Of a stretch of DNA of 64,000 nt, positions 50,313 to 62,024 are shown piece by piece. Under the pieces are notes generated by a model. It was not told the origin of the DNA. It ran no database searches and worked only from the letters and a program-made list of their open reading frames with translations. Origin of the DNA: Acidobacteriota bacterium (GTDB lineage: Bacteria > Acidobacteriota > Blastocatellia > RBC074). The stretch is taken from the NCBI GenBank assembly GCA_019639255.1, contig JAHBSF010000013.1, forward strand, positions 1 to 64,000. Direction: 5' to 3'. The translations under genes and the position numbers were made by a program. How positions within the stretch are numbered: the first letter of the stretch is position 1; each line of letters opens with the position of its first letter.

Positions 50313-51736
50313 GGCTCGACGCCATAGCTGGCTGTTTCGGCGCCGCCCACGATCTGGATGCAGCGTCAGGCGCAATGGAACCTGCGCGCATGACGATAGA
50401 TTCGCGCACGGTTGCGCCGGGCGATCTGTTCATCGCGCTTGCCGGCGAACGCACCGACGGGCATCTGTACGTCAAGGAGGTCTTTGAAAAAGGCGCGTGC
50501 GCGGCCCTGGTCGTTCACAAGCGCCTGCCCGATACACCCGGCGTTTTTGCAGACAGGCTGCTTTATGTGGAAAACACGGCCTGTGCGCTTCAGTCGATGG
50601 CCGCGCGCGTTCTGGCCGAATGGGGACGGCCCGTAGCGGGAATAACGGGCAGCGCGGGCAAAACCACGATCAAGGATCTGACGGCCGGGGTGCTGTCGCG
50701 CGCCGGGCGCGTGCTCAAGTCCGAAGGCAACCTGAACACGGCTATCGGGCTGCCTCTGGTAGTCGGCCGGATGATTACGGGCGGCGCGGCTCCGGCGGAT
50801 TTCGATTATGCGGTGCTTGAAATGGGCATGAGCAGCTTCGGCGAAATTGCGCGCCTTGCCGAAATTGCGCGGCCCGTAGTGGGCGTTGTGGGCAATGTCG
50901 GCGCGGCGCACATAGAGTTTTTCGGCACGCAGGATCGGATTGCGCGCGCCAAGGCCGAACTCGTGGACGGCATAAGGCCGGGAGGTGCGGTCGTACTCAA
51001 CGCCGACGATGCGCGCGTTTCAGCGATGGGCGCGCGCAGGCCGGACCTGCAGGTAATTCGCTTCGGCATCGACGCCGAGGCGGAAGTCAGGGCGCGCGGG
51101 ATCGGATTCGGCGATGATCTCGGCGCGACGAGATTTGTGCTTGAAACCCCGGCCGGCAGCGCCGATGTCGCGTTGCCGCTCATAGGACGGCACAACGTAT
51201 CGAACGCGCTTGCGGCGGCTGCGGTGGGAGTGCATTTCGGGTTGGCGCCGAACGTTATCGCCTCGGCGCTCAGCGAGACCGGAGCTTCGCCGATGCGCGG
51301 CGAGGTATTGAAACTCGGAGGGGGTATGACTGTCGTAGATGATTCGTACAACTCGAACCCGCAGGCGCTTGTTGAAGCGGTGCGCACGGTTAGTGAGGCG
51401 CGCGGCTTCCGGCGCAGGATCGTCGTTGCGGGCGAGATGCTCGAACTCGGAGCGCAGGCCGAACAGATGCACCGCGAGTGCGGAGCAAAAATCGCCGCTC
51501 TAGGCGTGGATCTGCTGATCGGCGTGCGCGGGCTGGCAAGGGATCTTGTAGAGGGCGCGCAGGCGAGCGGTGCGATTACCGCGGCGCAGGCGATCTTCTG
51601 CGAAACGACCGAAGAGGCCGCCGAGCGCGTAATCGAGCGCGCGCAGGCCGGCGATCTGGTGCTGGTCAAAGGGTCGCGCGGCGTGCGCACCGAACGCGTG
51701 GTTGAGAGACTCAAGACGGTCTTCGGCTCGGTGTAG
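50309..51736 (+). CDS. murF: UDP-MurNAc-tripeptide:D-Ala-D-Ala ligase
   Basis: 475 aa with GTG start overlapping mur[27 protein letters not shown] loop [74 protein letters not shown]. Adds D-Ala-D-Ala to complete the pentapeptide. The gene for Ddl, which makes the dipeptide, is not in the window. Confidence 0.96.
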   Translation: MRLDAIAGCFGAAHDLDAASGAMEPARMTIDSRTVAPGDLFIALAGERTDGHLYVKEVFEKGACAALVVHKRLPDTPGVFADRLLYVENTACALQSMAARVLAEWGRPVAGITGSAGKTTIKDLTAGVLSRAGRVLKSEGNLNTAIGLPLVVGRMITGGAAPADFDYAVLEMGMSSFGEIARLAEIARPVVGVVGNVGAAHIEFFGTQDRIARAKAELVDGIRPGGAVVLNADDARVSAMGARRPDLQVIRFGIDAEAEVRARGIGFGDDLGATRFVLETPAGSADVALPLIGRHNVSNALAAAAVGVHFGLAPNVIASALSETGASPMRGEVLKLGGGMTVVDDSYNSNPQALVEAVRTVSEARGFRRRIVVAGEMLELGAQAEQMHRECGAKIAALGVDLLIGVRGLARDLVEGAQASGAITAAQAIFCETTEEAAERVIERAQAGDLVLVKGSRGVRTERVVERLKTVFGSV

Positions 51737-51763
51737 ACGGGACATGACGGGATGAGAAATGAA

Positions 51764-51856
51764 GAGAGATAACGGAACAAACGAAATAAGACTGAACATA
51801 CGGAAGGATTCAATTTTTCCGTAATTTTCGTTTCATTTCGTATGTTCCGTTATCTC
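51764..51856. repeat. type-1 intergenic palindrome
   Basis: GAGAGATAACGGAACAAACG on the left, CGTATGTTCCGTTATCTC on the right, AATAAGACTGAACATACGGA left unit. It fills the murF-mraY gap; the mraY ATG follows 13 bp later without a clear RBS. Confidence 0.87.
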
Positions 51857-51869
51857 CGGTTCGGCGCCG

Positions 51870-52988
51870 ATGTTCTACTACCTTTTTTACGAGGTTCTTT
51901 ATCGGCAGTATTCGGCGCAGATTCCGGCGCTGAGGGTTCTGAACGTTTTTCAGTATCTGACGTTCCGCACCGCCTATGCTGCGGTGACGGCGCTGGTGCT
52001 GAGCCTGATTTTCGGCCCGTGGATGATCCGCAAGCTGCGCGAGTTCAAGTACGGGCAGGAGATTCGCGAAGAGGGACCGGCGCACCATCAGTCGAAGCGC
52101 GGAACGCCTACGATGGGCGGCGTGCTGATTATGCTCTCGGTAGTGGTTTCGACGCTCCTGTGGGCGGATCTGCGAAAGGGTTTTGTCTGGATCGCGCTAT
52201 TTGGAATGGTCGGTTGCGCGGCCATCGGATTTGCCGACGATTATATAAAGATAGCGAAAAAGCGCAGCCTCGGATTGACCGCCCGGCAGAAGATGCTCGG
52301 GCAGATTGCCGTAGCGCTGCTGGTGGGCGGGATGCTCTTTACACTTACGGATTACACGCCGGTGCTGAGCGTGCCGTTTTTCAAGGACTTCCAGCCGCTG
52401 TTGCCTGTGGCCGTATACCTGCTGCTGATCGGAATCGTCATGGTCGGGACGACCAATGCGGTCAACCTGACGGATGGACTCGACGGGCTTGCAATCAGCG
52501 TAACGGTCGTCGCGGCGTCGGCGTTGACGGCGTTTACTTACGTCACGGGGCACGCGCGTTTCGCCGATTACCTCGATCTGGTGCACACGCCCAACGTCTG
52601 GGAGGTGACGATACTCGGCGGGGCGCTTGTGGGCGCGAGCCTCGGATTTCTCTGGTACAACGCGCCGCCGGCCGAAGTTTTTATGGGCGATGTAGGCAGC
52701 CTCGGCATAGGCGGGGCGCTCGGCGTCATCAGCGTGATCATCAAGCAGGAGCTTGTGCTGCCGATTCTCGGCGGCGTGTTCGTCATAGAGGCGCTTTCGG
52801 TGATGATCCAGGTCGGCTATTACAAGATGACCGGGCGGCGGATTTTTCGAATGGCGCCGCTGCATCATCACTTCGAGTTGTTGTACGGCGGCGACAAAAA
52901 AACCATAGAACCGAAGATAGTCTTTCGGTTTCTGATCGTGGCAATCCTTTTTGCGCTGCTCAGCCTCTCGACGCTCAAGCTGCGATGA
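51870..52988 (+). CDS. mraY: phospho-MurNAc-pentapeptide translocase
   Basis: 372-aa membrane enzyme making lipid I. About ten helices; motifs [81 protein letters not shown] (catalytic Asp and His cluster). Length typical. Confidence 0.96.
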   Translation: MFYYLFYEVLYRQYSAQIPALRVLNVFQYLTFRTAYAAVTALVLSLIFGPWMIRKLREFKYGQEIREEGPAHHQSKRGTPTMGGVLIMLSVVVSTLLWADLRKGFVWIALFGMVGCAAIGFADDYIKIAKKRSLGLTARQKMLGQIAVALLVGGMLFTLTDYTPVLSVPFFKDFQPLLPVAVYLLLIGIVMVGTTNAVNLTDGLDGLAISVTVVAASALTAFTYVTGHARFADYLDLVHTPNVWEVTILGGALVGASLGFLWYNAPPAEVFMGDVGSLGIGGALGVISVIIKQELVLPILGGVFVIEALSVMIQVGYYKMTGRRIFRMAPLHHHFELLYGGDKKTIEPKIVFRFLIVAILFALLSLSTLKLR

Positions 52989-53037
52989 CGGCGAGGAATA
53001 CTCGACGAATGGCGTCGGCAAGTGACGCCGGCAAGAA

Positions 53038-54399
53038 ATGGAAGTTGCGGGCAAAAAGATTCTGGTCGTCGGAGCAGCGTTGTCGGGCGTGGCGGCTGCA
53101 AGGTTTCTGGCCGGGCGCGGCGCGCTCGTTACGGTCAACGACGCAAAGCCCGAAAGCGAACTTGAGGAAGCTGCCGTCCTGCGCGCCGCAGGCATCGAGA
53201 TTGTTTCGGGATCTCATCCCGTCGAGCTGTTTGAAAACGCGGACCTGATTGTTGCAAGCCCGGGCGTGCCGCTTGCCCTCGAACCTTTCCGGCGCGCTCG
53301 CACCGCCGAGGTGCCGATAATGGGCGAGGTGGAGCTTGCCGGACGTTTCCTGCGCGGGCGTCTCGTAGGCATCACCGGATCGAACGGCAAGACGACCACA
53401 ACGGCGCTTGTAGGAGAACTGCTCGCGCAGGCGGGATTGCACGTGCAGGTTGGAGGCAACATCGGGACTCCGCTCATATCGCTTGTCGAAGCGTCGCGCG
53501 ACGACGGATTCACCGTCATAGAGGCGAGCAGTTTTCAGCTCGAAGCCGTGGATCAACTGCATTTTTTCGCCGCGACGATACTCAACATCACGCCCGATCA
53601 CCTGGATCGGTACGATTCGATGGAAAGCTACGCGGCGGCCAAGGCGAGGATCTTCGACAATCAGACTGCGGATGATTTCGCGATACTCAACGCCGATGAC
53701 GCGCGCGTTTCGGCGATGCGCGGTTTGACCCCCGCGCGCGCGATCTTTTTCAGCCGCGCACGCACGCTCGAAGAGGGTGTTTCGCTGCGCGGCGACGAAA
53801 TCGTCTGGCGGCGGGGCGGAGAAGAAACGGTGCTGCTCGGTCGCGGCGAAATCGGGCTGCGCGGCGCGCACAATCTCGAAAACGTCTGCGCCGCACTCGC
53901 GCTCGGACTTGCCTGCGGCGCGGGCGTCGAGTCGATGCGCGAAACGGTGCGCGGCTTCAAGGGCGTAGAGCACAGGCTGGAATACGTCGCGGAGGTGGGC
54001 GGCGTGCGCTTTTACAACGACTCGAAGGCGACCAACGTGGATGCGGCGATAAAGGCGGTCGAGGCGTTTGAGGAACGGTTGGTAGTGATTCTGGGCGGCA
54101 AGGACAAGGGCGGCGATTATGCGCCACTGGCCAGACTTCTGGGCGAGCGCGGCGCTGCGGCAATACTGATCGGGGCGGCGGCGGACAAGATAGCATCCGC
54201 GATCGAGGCTGAAGGAGGGAGCATTTCCGTTTATCGCGCGAGCACGATGCAGCAGGCTGTCGAAAAAGGATTCGAGTTGAGCGAAGCGGGCGGCGTTGTG
54301 CTGCTTGCTCCGGCGTGCGCGAGTTTCGATATGTTCCGGAATTTCGGGCATCGCGGGCGGGTTTTCAAGGACGCCGTGCGTGAATTGGAACGAAAATAG
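53038..54399 (+). CDS. murD: UDP-MurNAc-L-Ala:D-Glu ligase
   Basis: 453 aa. [30 protein letters not shown] loop [105 protein letters not shown]. Adds D-glutamate to UDP-MurNAc-L-Ala. The last codons (GAA CGA AAA TAG) are shared with the inner left arm of a type-1 repeat. Confidence 0.96.
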   Translation: MEVAGKKILVVGAALSGVAAARFLAGRGALVTVNDAKPESELEEAAVLRAAGIEIVSGSHPVELFENADLIVASPGVPLALEPFRRARTAEVPIMGEVELAGRFLRGRLVGITGSNGKTTTTALVGELLAQAGLHVQVGGNIGTPLISLVEASRDDGFTVIEASSFQLEAVDQLHFFAATILNITPDHLDRYDSMESYAAAKARIFDNQTADDFAILNADDARVSAMRGLTPARAIFFSRARTLEEGVSLRGDEIVWRRGGEETVLLGRGEIGLRGAHNLENVCAALALGLACGAGVESMRETVRGFKGVEHRLEYVAEVGGVRFYNDSKATNVDAAIKAVEAFEERLVVILGGKDKGGDYAPLARLLGERGAAAILIGAAADKIASAIEAEGGSISVYRASTMQQAVEKGFELSEAGGVVLLAPACASFDMFRNFGHRGRVFKDAVRELERK

Positions 54400-54467
54400 A
54401 CGAAAACTACCGAAATCATCAAACTTTCCGTTTGTTCCGTATCATTTCGTCTGTTCCGTAATCTCTC
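54387..54467. repeat. type-1 palindrome, left outer arm lost in murD
   Basis: GGAACGAAAATAGACGAAAA, loop TCATCAAACT, then the complete right arm TTCGTCTGTTCCGTAATCTCTC. The left outer GAGAGATAACGG is missing and the murD stop lies in the remaining left arm. Confidence 0.78.
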
Positions 54468-54528
54468 TTTTACGCCCCGAAGTCGTGCGGTTTGATTTAT
54501 AAGAACGCGGCAAAATAAGCGTGAAGAA

Positions 54529-55668
54529 ATGATCGAGCAGGCTACGCACAAGGGACTGGAAAAGATCGACCAGATTCGCTGGGATCTGTGGCTGGCGGCT
54601 GCGGCCGTGGGCCTGGTCTTTTTCGGCGTTGTGATGGTCTACAGCGCATCGGCCGGCGCACGCGACGCCGGAGGCTTTCTGATCGGGCAGTTGCGATGGG
54701 CGGCTCTGGGGCTTGTAGTAATGGCGGTGCTGATGCGGCTCGACTATCACATTTATGCGCGCCCGACGATCGTTTACGGATTGTTTCTGCTGTGCGTAGT
54801 TCTGCTTGTTGCCGTGTTTTTCTTCGAGGAGCGCAACGGCGCGCACAGGTGGATAAGTTTCTGGGGAATATCGGGGCAGCCGTCGGAGCTTGCGAAGCTG
54901 ACGCTGATCATCTTTCTGTCGTGGTTTCTGACGCAGCGCCAGGGTCAGGGCGTGCTCGACAGTTTCACCGAAACGCTGCTGCCTGCTACGGTGATTATGG
55001 GCGTGATGGCGGCGCTCATCATGAAAGAACCGGATCTGGGAACTACGGCGATGCTCGGACTGATTTTCGCCGTCATGATGTTTGTCGCGGGCGTGCCCGT
55101 GCGGCATCTGTTGAAGTTTATCCCCGTAGTGATCGCGGGCGGGTATCTGTTCATTTTTCGCGTAGGCTGGCGGTGGGATCGCATCGTGTCGTTTATGAAT
55201 CCGGATCTGGATCCGGAAGGGAAGGGGTATCAGCTCAAGCAGTCGTTGATAGCCGTGGGATCGGGCGGGGTGCACGGACTGGGGCTGGGGCAGAGCCGCC
55301 AGAAGCTGAACTTTCTGCCCGAAGCGCAGTCGGATTTCATATTCGCCGTGGTGTCGGAAGAACTCGGTATGATCGGCGCGGCGACCGTCGTAATCGTGTT
55401 CGCATTCGTGTTGTGGCGCGGACTGCGCGCCTGCCACCGCGCGCCCGACAGGTTCGGTTACCTGCTGGCGCTCGGTCTGACTACGATGATCATCGCCCAG
55501 GCTTTCTTCAACATGAGCGTCGTGCTGAGTCTCGCGCCTACAAAGGGCATTCCGCTGCCCTTCATAAGCGCGGGCGGTTCGTCGCTCGTGGTGACGCTGG
55601 CGGCTGTGGGGATACTGCTCAACATCTCGGAGTGGGGACGCGCGCGGCCGAGGGTGAACGTCGAATGA
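54529..55668 (+). CDS. ftsW: lipid II polymerase, septal (SEDS family)
   Basis: 379 aa, about ten helices. [90 protein letters not shown] (conserved extracytoplasmic loop region), [17 protein letters not shown] glycosyltransferase working with FtsI. Stop overlaps the murG start (ATGA). Confidence 0.95.
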   Translation: MIEQATHKGLEKIDQIRWDLWLAAAAVGLVFFGVVMVYSASAGARDAGGFLIGQLRWAALGLVVMAVLMRLDYHIYARPTIVYGLFLLCVVLLVAVFFFEERNGAHRWISFWGISGQPSELAKLTLIIFLSWFLTQRQGQGVLDSFTETLLPATVIMGVMAALIMKEPDLGTTAMLGLIFAVMMFVAGVPVRHLLKFIPVVIAGGYLFIFRVGWRWDRIVSFMNPDLDPEGKGYQLKQSLIAVGSGGVHGLGLGQSRQKLNFLPEAQSDFIFAVVSEELGMIGAATVVIVFAFVLWRGLRACHRAPDRFGYLLALGLTTMIIAQAFFNMSVVLSLAPTKGIPLPFISAGGSSLVVTLAAVGILLNISEWGRARPRVNVE

Positions 55669-56744
55669 CGGCGGTGCGCGTAATCATCGCGGGCGGCGGC
55701 ACGGGCGGCCATATTTATCCGGGCCTCGCGATTGCACAGGAATTCCGGCGGCGCAATGCGCAAACCGAGGTGATTTTCGTAGGCACGGCGCGCGGGATGG
55801 AGACGCGGATAGTTCCGCGCGAAGGGTTCAGGCTGGAGTTGATAGAAGTCGCGGCGCTCAAACGCGTCGGGCTTGCGAGGCAGTTAAAGACGCTGGCGCA
55901 GTTGCCCGTCAGTTTTCTGGCGGTCAGATCCTTGATAAAGCGGTTTCATCCGGATGTCGTCATCGGCGTCGGCGGATACGCATCGGGGCCGGTAGGGCTC
56001 GTTGCCGCGCTGATGGGCGTCCCGACGATGGTCGCCGAGCAGAACGCGCTTCCGGGGTTTACCAATCGGGTGCTCGGGCGGTTTGTACGCGCTGCGGCGG
56101 TGTCTTTTGAAGAAGCGAAGCGTTACTTCGGCGAGAAGGCCGAAGTGACGGGCAATCCCGTGCGGGCGGAGTTCTTTGAAATAATGGATAAGACGCCCGA
56201 CGAGAGGGTGCATATCCTCGTTACGGGCGGCAGTCAGGGTGCAAGGGCGATCAACGATGCGGTCATCGGAGCCTTGCCGCATCTGGCTGCGGAATCCGCC
56301 CGGTTGTCGTTTGTGCATCAGACGGGCGAGAAGGATTACGAGCGTGTGCGCGCAGCGTACGAACAGGCGGGCGTGAGGGCGGAGGTCAAGCCGTTCATCG
56401 AGCGTATGGTCGATGAATTTGCGCGCGCGGATCTGGTGATTTGCCGGGCCGGGGCTACTACGGTAGCGGAGCTTGCAGCCGCCGGGCGTCCGGCGATTTT
56501 CATTCCGTTTCCGTTCGCCGCCGACGATCATCAGCGGAAAAACGCCGAAGCCGTGGAGCGTGCGGGCGGCGGGCGCGTCATACCGCAATCGGAGCTGACG
56601 CCCGAAAGATTGACCGAAGAGTTGTTGAAGCTGGTGCGCGAGCCGGGTGAACTTGCAAGGATGGGAGCGGCAGGCCGGAAGTTGGGTAAGCGGGATGCGG
56701 CGGGGAGTGTGGTGGATCTGGCAATGCGGATTATTCGACGATGA
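55665..56744 (+). CDS. murG: UDP-GlcNAc:lipid I N-acetylglucosaminyltransferase
   Basis: 359 aa; ATG 55665 overlaps ftsW by 4 bp. [98 protein letters not shown]. Makes lipid II at the inner face of the membrane. Confidence 0.96.
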   Translation: MTAVRVIIAGGGTGGHIYPGLAIAQEFRRRNAQTEVIFVGTARGMETRIVPREGFRLELIEVAALKRVGLARQLKTLAQLPVSFLAVRSLIKRFHPDVVIGVGGYASGPVGLVAALMGVPTMVAEQNALPGFTNRVLGRFVRAAAVSFEEAKRYFGEKAEVTGNPVRAEFFEIMDKTPDERVHILVTGGSQGARAINDAVIGALPHLAAESARLSFVHQTGEKDYERVRAAYEQAGVRAEVKPFIERMVDEFARADLVICRAGATTVAELAAAGRPAIFIPFPFAADDHQRKNAEAVERAGGGRVIPQSELTPERLTEELLKLVREPGELARMGAAGRKLGKRDAAGSVVDLAMRIIRR

Positions 56745-56748
56745 GAGA

Positions 56749-56849
56749 CAGGAGAGATAACGGAACAAGCGAAAATAAACTGAACAGACGGAAGAACCTG
56801 TACTTTCCGTGTGTTTCGTATCATTTCGTTTGTTCCGTTATCTCTCCTG
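56749..56849. repeat. type-1 palindrome with covarying outer edge
   Basis: Outer CAGGAGAGATAACGG pairs with CCGTTATCTCTCCTG, extending the perfect inverted match by three bases not seen in other copies. Fills the murG-murC gap. Confidence 0.88.
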
Positions 56850-56859
56850 CCTGAAGCAG

Positions 56860-58251
56860 ATGTTCAAGAAGTATCAGCACATTCATTTCGTCGGCATAGG
56901 CGGCATCGGCATGAGCGGCATCGCCGAGGTGCTGCTGAATCTCGGTTACCGCGTATCGGGTTCGGATGTGCGGCGTTCGGCGATTACGGACCGGCTGGAA
57001 TCTCTGGGCGGAAAAGTTTTTGAAGGGCACGCTGCGGCGAACATAGAAGGCGCGCACGTAGTTGTTACATCCACCGCGGTGCGGGCCGACAACGTAGAAG
57101 TGGCGGAGGCCGTGCGCAGGCAGATCCCGGTCATACCGCGCGCGGAGATGCTGGCCGAGTTGATGCGATTGAAATACGGGATCGCGATCGCCGGTTCGCA
57201 CGGCAAGACTACTACGACTTCGATGGTTGCAACGGTGCTCGACAGGGCGGGATTCGATCCGACGATGGTGGTAGGCGGGCGCGTCAACACTCTGGGCAGC
57301 AATGCGCGTTTGGGGCGGGGGGATTTCATGGTCGTAGAAGCGGACGAAAGCGACAGGAGCTTTCTGAAGCTGACGCCGACGATCGCCGTTGTGACCAACA
57401 TCGACCGCGAGCATCTGGATTACTACCGCGATCTGGACGACATACGCGCCTGTTTCGTCGAGTTCGTCAACAAGGCGCCGTTTTACGGCGCGGTGATCAT
57501 ATGTCTGGACGATCCGAACGTGCAGTCGATAATTCCGCAGATAAAGCGGCGCATAGTTACCTACGGCATGCGTTCGCAGGCCGAGATTGCGGCTACGGAC
57601 GTGTCGTTGCTGCGCGGGGAGTTCGGATCGGAGTTTACCGTAAGGCGGCGGGGCGAGGTGCTCGGGCGTATAGTGCTGCACGTGCCCGGGGAGCACAATG
57701 TAGCGAATGCGCTTGCTGCTGCGGCGGTAGGGCTGGATCTGGAGATCGAGTTCGAAAAGATCGCCGACGCCCTGGCGTCGTTTCGCGGCGCGGAGAGGCG
57801 CTTTCAGATCAAGGGGCGGATCGACGCCGAGCGCGACGGCATCCTTGTGGTCGACGACTACGGGCATCATCCGACCGAGATCCGCGCAACGCTCGCGGCG
57901 GCGAAAACCAGCGGCAGAAGGCTCGTAGTGATGTTTCAACCGCACAGGTATACGCGCACGGAGAAGCTGTTCGATGAATTCGCCCGTTCGTTTTACGACG
58001 CCGACGTACTGCTCATATGCGACATATATGCAGCGAGCGAAGATCCGATCGAGGGCATAACGGCCGAGGCGCTTGCCGAGAGCGTCGAGCGGTTCGGGCA
58101 CCGGAACGTGCGCTACATCGGCGGGGTGGAAAACGGCGCGGCGATGATTGCGGCCGCAGTACAGCCGGGAGATCTGGTACTCACGCTCGGCGCGGGCAAC
58201 GGCTGGCGTGCGGGCGAGGAGTTCCTGGCCGCGTCGGGGAGTGGGGCGTGA
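56860..58251 (+). CDS. murC: UDP-MurNAc:L-alanine ligase
   Basis: 463 aa; start ATG 56860 ([12 protein letters not shown]), 11 bp after the repeat and without a clear [28 protein letters not shown] loop [90 protein letters not shown]. First ligase of the stem-peptide pathway. Confidence 0.96.
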   Translation: MFKKYQHIHFVGIGGIGMSGIAEVLLNLGYRVSGSDVRRSAITDRLESLGGKVFEGHAAANIEGAHVVVTSTAVRADNVEVAEAVRRQIPVIPRAEMLAELMRLKYGIAIAGSHGKTTTTSMVATVLDRAGFDPTMVVGGRVNTLGSNARLGRGDFMVVEADESDRSFLKLTPTIAVVTNIDREHLDYYRDLDDIRACFVEFVNKAPFYGAVIICLDDPNVQSIIPQIKRRIVTYGMRSQAEIAATDVSLLRGEFGSEFTVRRRGEVLGRIVLHVPGEHNVANALAAAAVGLDLEIEFEKIADALASFRGAERRFQIKGRIDAERDGILVVDDYGHHPTEIRATLAAAKTSGRRLVVMFQPHRYTRTEKLFDEFARSFYDADVLLICDIYAASEDPIEGITAEALAESVERFGHRNVRYIGGVENGAAMIAAAVQPGDLVLTLGAGNGWRAGEEFLAASGSGA

Positions 58252-58252
58252 A

Positions 58253-58310
58253 GAGAGAACGCGGAATACGCGGAAAAGTCATAAAAATTTCCGCGCTTTC
58301 CGCGGTTTCT
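58253..58310. repeat. type-2 (CGCGGAA) palindrome, short
   Basis: GAGAGAACGCGGAATACGCG on the left, CGCGCTTTCCGCGGTTTCT on the right. It begins like type-1 (GAGAGA) but continues with CGCGGAA units, linking the two families. Confidence 0.7.
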
Positions 58311-58333
58311 CCCCCAAACTTAGGAGGGGATCG

Positions 58334-59263
58334 TTGCAAAACCAGCGGCGGACCGTAGAGCGGATCGAAGAGATAGAGGCGATTGCACGGGCTGCGGGCG
58401 CGCAGTGCCGGACGTGGCAGTGGTTGAAAAACTTTACCGCGCTCGGCATCGGCGGCCCCCTGGCTGCAATCGTTTATCCGAGTTCGATTACGGGAGCCGC
58501 AGCGATCGTGCATCGGCTCGACGATGCCGGGTTGAGGTGGCGCGCGCTAGGGCATGGCACGAGCATACTGGCATCGGACGCCCTGCACGATTACGTGGCG
58601 ATCAGCCTCAGACTGCTTGACGAGAGGCTGATTTTCGACGGCGTGCTGGTGCGCCTGCACGCGGGCTACAGTTTGCCGGCGCTCGTTTACGCCGCGACCG
58701 AACGCGGTTTGGGCGGACTCGGGTCGGCGGCCGGGCTGGGAGGCAGCCTGGGCGGGGCGTTGCGGATGAATCTCGACGGAAATATCTGGAGCCTGGTCGA
58801 GGAAGTAGTGGTCGCCGAGGGCGGGCGTTTGAAGGCTTGTGCGACGCGCGGCGCAGCGCTGACGGCGTCGCAAAGGGAATTGATCGAGCAGAGTCTGATT
58901 CTGGCCGCTACGCTCAGGCTCACGCCGGGCGATCCCGAGGATATCGAGCGCGAAGTGCGGAATTCGCAGCAATCGCGTATGGCTGCGCAACCCTTCGGCG
59001 TTGCATCCTCGAGCCGGATATTGCGTTCGGCGGAGCCGGAGCCGGCCGGGGCGGTGATCGAGCAGCTCGGTTTGAAGGGGCAGGCAAGGGGCGGTGCGCG
59101 CATTTCGGATACGCACGCGGATTTCATAATCAACGAAGGAATGGCGACGGCGGAGGATGTGTTTGCGCTGACGGATCTGATTCGCGAAAGGGCGCGGCGC
59201 GAGCGCGGGCTGGAACTGGAATACGACGTCGATGTCTGGCGGGACGAATCGGCGCAGGAGTGA
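58334..59263 (+). CDS. murB: UDP-N-acetylenolpyruvoylglucosamine reductase, divergent
   Basis: 309 aa. Start chosen at TTG 58334 (TTG CAA AAC CAG) because AGGAGG ends 6 bp before it. FAD-binding domain: NFTALGIGGPLAAIVYPSS, ALGHGTSILASD, GLGGLGSAAGLGGSLGGALRMNLDG. C-terminal: AGAVIEQLGLKGQARGGARIS, HADFIINEGMATAEDVFAL. The usual GS-(V/C)-F-(K/R)-NP proton-donor segment is replaced by ASSSRILRS and the final LExEV by LELEYDVDVW, so the substrate pocket is unusual. Position between murC and ftsQ supports MurB. Confidence 0.87.
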   Translation: MQNQRRTVERIEEIEAIARAAGAQCRTWQWLKNFTALGIGGPLAAIVYPSSITGAAAIVHRLDDAGLRWRALGHGTSILASDALHDYVAISLRLLDERLIFDGVLVRLHAGYSLPALVYAATERGLGGLGSAAGLGGSLGGALRMNLDGNIWSLVEEVVVAEGGRLKACATRGAALTASQRELIEQSLILAATLRLTPGDPEDIEREVRNSQQSRMAAQPFGVASSSRILRSAEPEPAGAVIEQLGLKGQARGGARISDTHADFIINEGMATAEDVFALTDLIRERARRERGLELEYDVDVWRDESAQE

Positions 59264-59268
59264 GAAAG

Positions 59269-60243
59269 GTGAGGAATTCACGTGGGCAGAACAATCCGGC
59301 GAGTGCAAGCGACCTGGCATCGCGGCATCGGCGCGCTACGGCCGGGCGTGCGGGGGCGCGCTCGGGTGGCGGGACCGGTCGGCGCAACTCGGGTGGGCGC
59401 GGCGCGAGCGCTTCGGAGGCAATCAGGGCGAGCCTGTTCAGGACCCTGCGTTCGGTCTTTGCGTTTCTGTTTGCAGTGGCGGTTGTGGCGGGCGCCGGGT
59501 ATGCCTACCGCGAGTTTGCAGGCTCGGATTATTTCGCGCTGCGCAACGTGGAGTTGCGCGGGGATCTGCGCGCGTCGCGCCGCGAACTGATTTCGTCGCT
59601 GGAATCGGGCGCTTCCGACGGGTTGTGGCGTGCGGATCTGGACGACCTTCGCGAGAGGTTGCGGCGGCATCCGTGGGTGCGTGATGCCGAAGTTGTGCGC
59701 GTGCTTCCCGACACGCTGCGCGTGACGATCAGCGAGCGCGAGCCGTACGCAATGGCGCGTTTGCAGCGCGGTGCGCTGGTCTGGGTCGATCGCGACGGCG
59801 TGATTCTGGACGAGCAGGGAGCATTCAAGGGCGCAGCCGAAGTAGATAAGGGATTGCCGCTCATCGGCGGGCTGCTTGAATCGGACGATGCGCAATCGCG
59901 CGATGCAAACCGCCGGATGATGCTCGTCTACGAGCGGTTGATCGAGGAACTGCGACAGGGCGAACCGCCGCTTTTGGGAGAGGTGGAGGAGGTTCGCTTC
60001 GACGAGGCCGAGGGCGTGCATATCCATATTGCCCGGCGCAGGGTTTATGTAATCGCCGCTTCGGAAGATTTTCATTCGCAGGTCAAAAAGGCGCTTGCGC
60101 TTCTGGACGCCGTGGCGCGGCGCGATACGACGGCCATCGAACTGTTTCGCATCTCGGATGCGGAGAAGCTCTTCGGCAGCCGGCCCATCAGATACATAAA
60201 CTCGAAATCTCCCGGTCGAGTGATCGTCGGATTCGCACAGTAA
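59269..60243 (+). CDS. ftsQ: cell division protein FtsQ
   Basis: 324 aa; GTG start at 59269 with AGGAG 8 bp upstream (a GTG at 59260 overlaps murB but sits too close to the RBS). Basic, Gly/Arg-rich cytoplasmic tail, one membrane helix ([18 protein letters not shown]), POTRA domain ([21 protein letters not shown]), and beta domain with [28 protein letters not shown]. Links early and late divisome proteins. Confidence 0.92.
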   Translation: MRNSRGQNNPASASDLASRHRRATAGRAGARSGGGTGRRNSGGRGASASEAIRASLFRTLRSVFAFLFAVAVVAGAGYAYREFAGSDYFALRNVELRGDLRASRRELISSLESGASDGLWRADLDDLRERLRRHPWVRDAEVVRVLPDTLRVTISEREPYAMARLQRGALVWVDRDGVILDEQGAFKGAAEVDKGLPLIGGLLESDDAQSRDANRRMMLVYERLIEELRQGEPPLLGEVEEVRFDEAEGVHIHIARRRVYVIAASEDFHSQVKKALALLDAVARRDTTAIELFRISDAEKLFGSRPIRYINSKSPGRVIVGFAQ

Positions 60244-60281
60244 AAAGAAGAGAAACCTTCGAATGCAGCAAGAGGAATTGC

Positions 60282-61529
60282 ATGGCGAAACAACCCACAC
60301 CCATCGTCGGACTTGATATCGGCACAACGAACGTCCGGGTCGTCATAGCCGAGGCTACGGACGGCGAGTTTGAGATCGTCGGCGTAGGCGAAGCCGAGTC
60401 CCGCGGGCTTCGCAAGGGCGTCATCAGCAAGCCGGATCTGGCTGTTGATGCGATAAAGCGCGCTGTGGAGGCGGCCGAGAGGATGGCCGGGCTGACCGTC
60501 ACCGAGGTCTATGTCGCTCTCGGCGGCACGCAGATCAAGGGCTTCAACAGCGAGGGAATGATTGCTATCCCGGGCCGCCAGCGCGAGGTGAGCCGCGAGG
60601 AAATCAAGCGCGTAATCGAGACGGCCTGCGCCGTGCCGATTTCGGCCGGCCGCGAGGTGGCCGACGTTTTACCCCAGGAATACATAGTCGACGATCAGGA
60701 CGGCATCGACGACCCTCTGGGCATGCTCGGTTCGCGCCTCGCCGTTTCGGTTCACATCGTAACGAGCCCCGTGGCGGCCAAGCAGAACGTCATTACGTGC
60801 GTCAATCGCGCGGGCTTTCACGTAGCCGATGTCACCATCGGGCAACTCGCAGCGGGCGAGGCCGTGCTCACAGACGACGACCGCGAATACGGTTCGGCCG
60901 TAGTCAACATAGGCGGCGAAACTACTAGCCTTGCAATTTACCAGCGCGGCGCCGTGTGGCATACAGAGGTATTCCCGATAGGCGGCAGCCATTTCACAAA
61001 CGACATTGCGTTCGGGTTGCGGACTCCGATACCGGAAGCCGAGCGGATCAAGCGCGAGCACGGTTGCGCCTATCGCCCGCGCCTGACGCCCGAAATCGCC
61101 GCGGATCTGATCGAGGTGCCGAGCGTGGGCGGTCGCGAACCCCGCACCGTCACCAGACAACTGCTTTGCGATATCGTCGAACCGCGCGCCGAGGAAATGC
61201 TCGCGCACGTGCACGCCGGTATTCGCGCCGCCGGTTATGAAAGGCAACTCTCGAGCGGCATCGTGCTGACCGGGGGCGGGGCGCTGCTCGACGGGCTTGT
61301 AGAGGTCGCCGAACAGGTCTTCGACGCGCCGGTGCGAGTAGGGCTGCCCGAAGGCATCGACGGACTTGCCGAGGAAATATCGCAACCCGGCTTCGCTACC
61401 GCCGTGGGACTCGTTCTTCACGGCCTGCGCCTCAGCCAGGGCGCGGTCAATACAACCCGTAACCCCGGCCGCCGCGTTGCCGGCAGCTCGATGGCCGGCC
61501 GCGTAAAATCCTGGCTCGGCATCGGGTGA
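60282..61529 (+). CDS. ftsA: cell division protein FtsA
   Basis: 415-aa actin-like ATPase tethering FtsZ to the membrane. [100 protein letters not shown]-terminal amphipathic helix [10 protein letters not shown] is the membrane anchor. RBS AGAGGA precedes the ATG. Confidence 0.95.
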   Translation: MAKQPTPIVGLDIGTTNVRVVIAEATDGEFEIVGVGEAESRGLRKGVISKPDLAVDAIKRAVEAAERMAGLTVTEVYVALGGTQIKGFNSEGMIAIPGRQREVSREEIKRVIETACAVPISAGREVADVLPQEYIVDDQDGIDDPLGMLGSRLAVSVHIVTSPVAAKQNVITCVNRAGFHVADVTIGQLAAGEAVLTDDDREYGSAVVNIGGETTSLAIYQRGAVWHTEVFPIGGSHFTNDIAFGLRTPIPEAERIKREHGCAYRPRLTPEIAADLIEVPSVGGREPRTVTRQLLCDIVEPRAEEMLAHVHAGIRAAGYERQLSSGIVLTGGGALLDGLVEVAEQVFDAPVRVGLPEGIDGLAEEISQPGFATAVGLVLHGLRLSQGAVNTTRNPGRRVAGSSMAGRVKSWLGIG

Positions 61530-61563
61530 ACATACCCGAAACAGAGTTCCCTGATTGGCGATG

Positions 61564-61656
61564 AGAGACCGCACAACAAACGGAATAAACCGAGCAAACG
61601 GAAGTGTAAGATGCTTTCCGTTTGTTCCGTTTATTCCGTCTGTTCCGTTATCTCTC
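61564..61656. repeat. type-1 palindrome, left edge degenerate
   Basis: Inner left ACAAACGGAATAAACCGAGC pairs with the right TTTATTCCGTCTGTTCCG; right edge TTATCTCTC is intact while the left edge is GAGAGACCGCACAAC. Between ftsA and ftsZ. Confidence 0.8.
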
Positions 61657-61711
61657 TTCCCCAGACCGAAGATGCGGAAAAACCGGTTCCGGCCGGCCCT
61701 GCATTTTTTTT

Positions 61712-61740
61712 TTGACAAACTGCTTAAGCGAATGATTATT
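61712..61740 (+). promoter_or_regulatory. candidate ftsZ promoter 1
   Basis: -35 TTGACA (61712-61717), 17-bp spacer, -10 ATTATT (61735-61740), after a run of nine T. Confidence 0.5.
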
Positions 61741-61743
61741 GGC

Positions 61744-61771
61744 TTGGCAAATCTAGATATTGTGCTAAAAT
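61744..61771 (+). promoter_or_regulatory. candidate ftsZ promoter 2 (extended -10)
   Basis: -35 TTGGCA (61744-61749), 16-bp spacer ending TGC, -10 TAAAAT (61766-61771). The better of the two; gives a leader near 250 nt with a stem AGATG(AGA)/(TCTCA)CATCT at 61860-61867 and 61889-61898. Confidence 0.6.
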
Positions 61772-62024
61772 CCCCGCCCAGCTACCAGATGGTGCGCCGG
61801 GTGGTGCGAGGGTGGCCAGGGCCGCGACAATATAGACAATTTGAGTGGTCCGTCGGAAAAGATGAGATCGCAGGACCTCAAGGGATGTTCTCACATCTCC
61901 GGGCATGCGTGTGCCAACGGCGTGCGCGCGCGCGAATGCAGTCTTGGTCCGTTCAGGCGGCCGGGTAGGGTGAAGCATTGGCAATAGGGGCAATTGGTAG
62001 TCGGTAAGGTCAGGAGAGGCAGCA

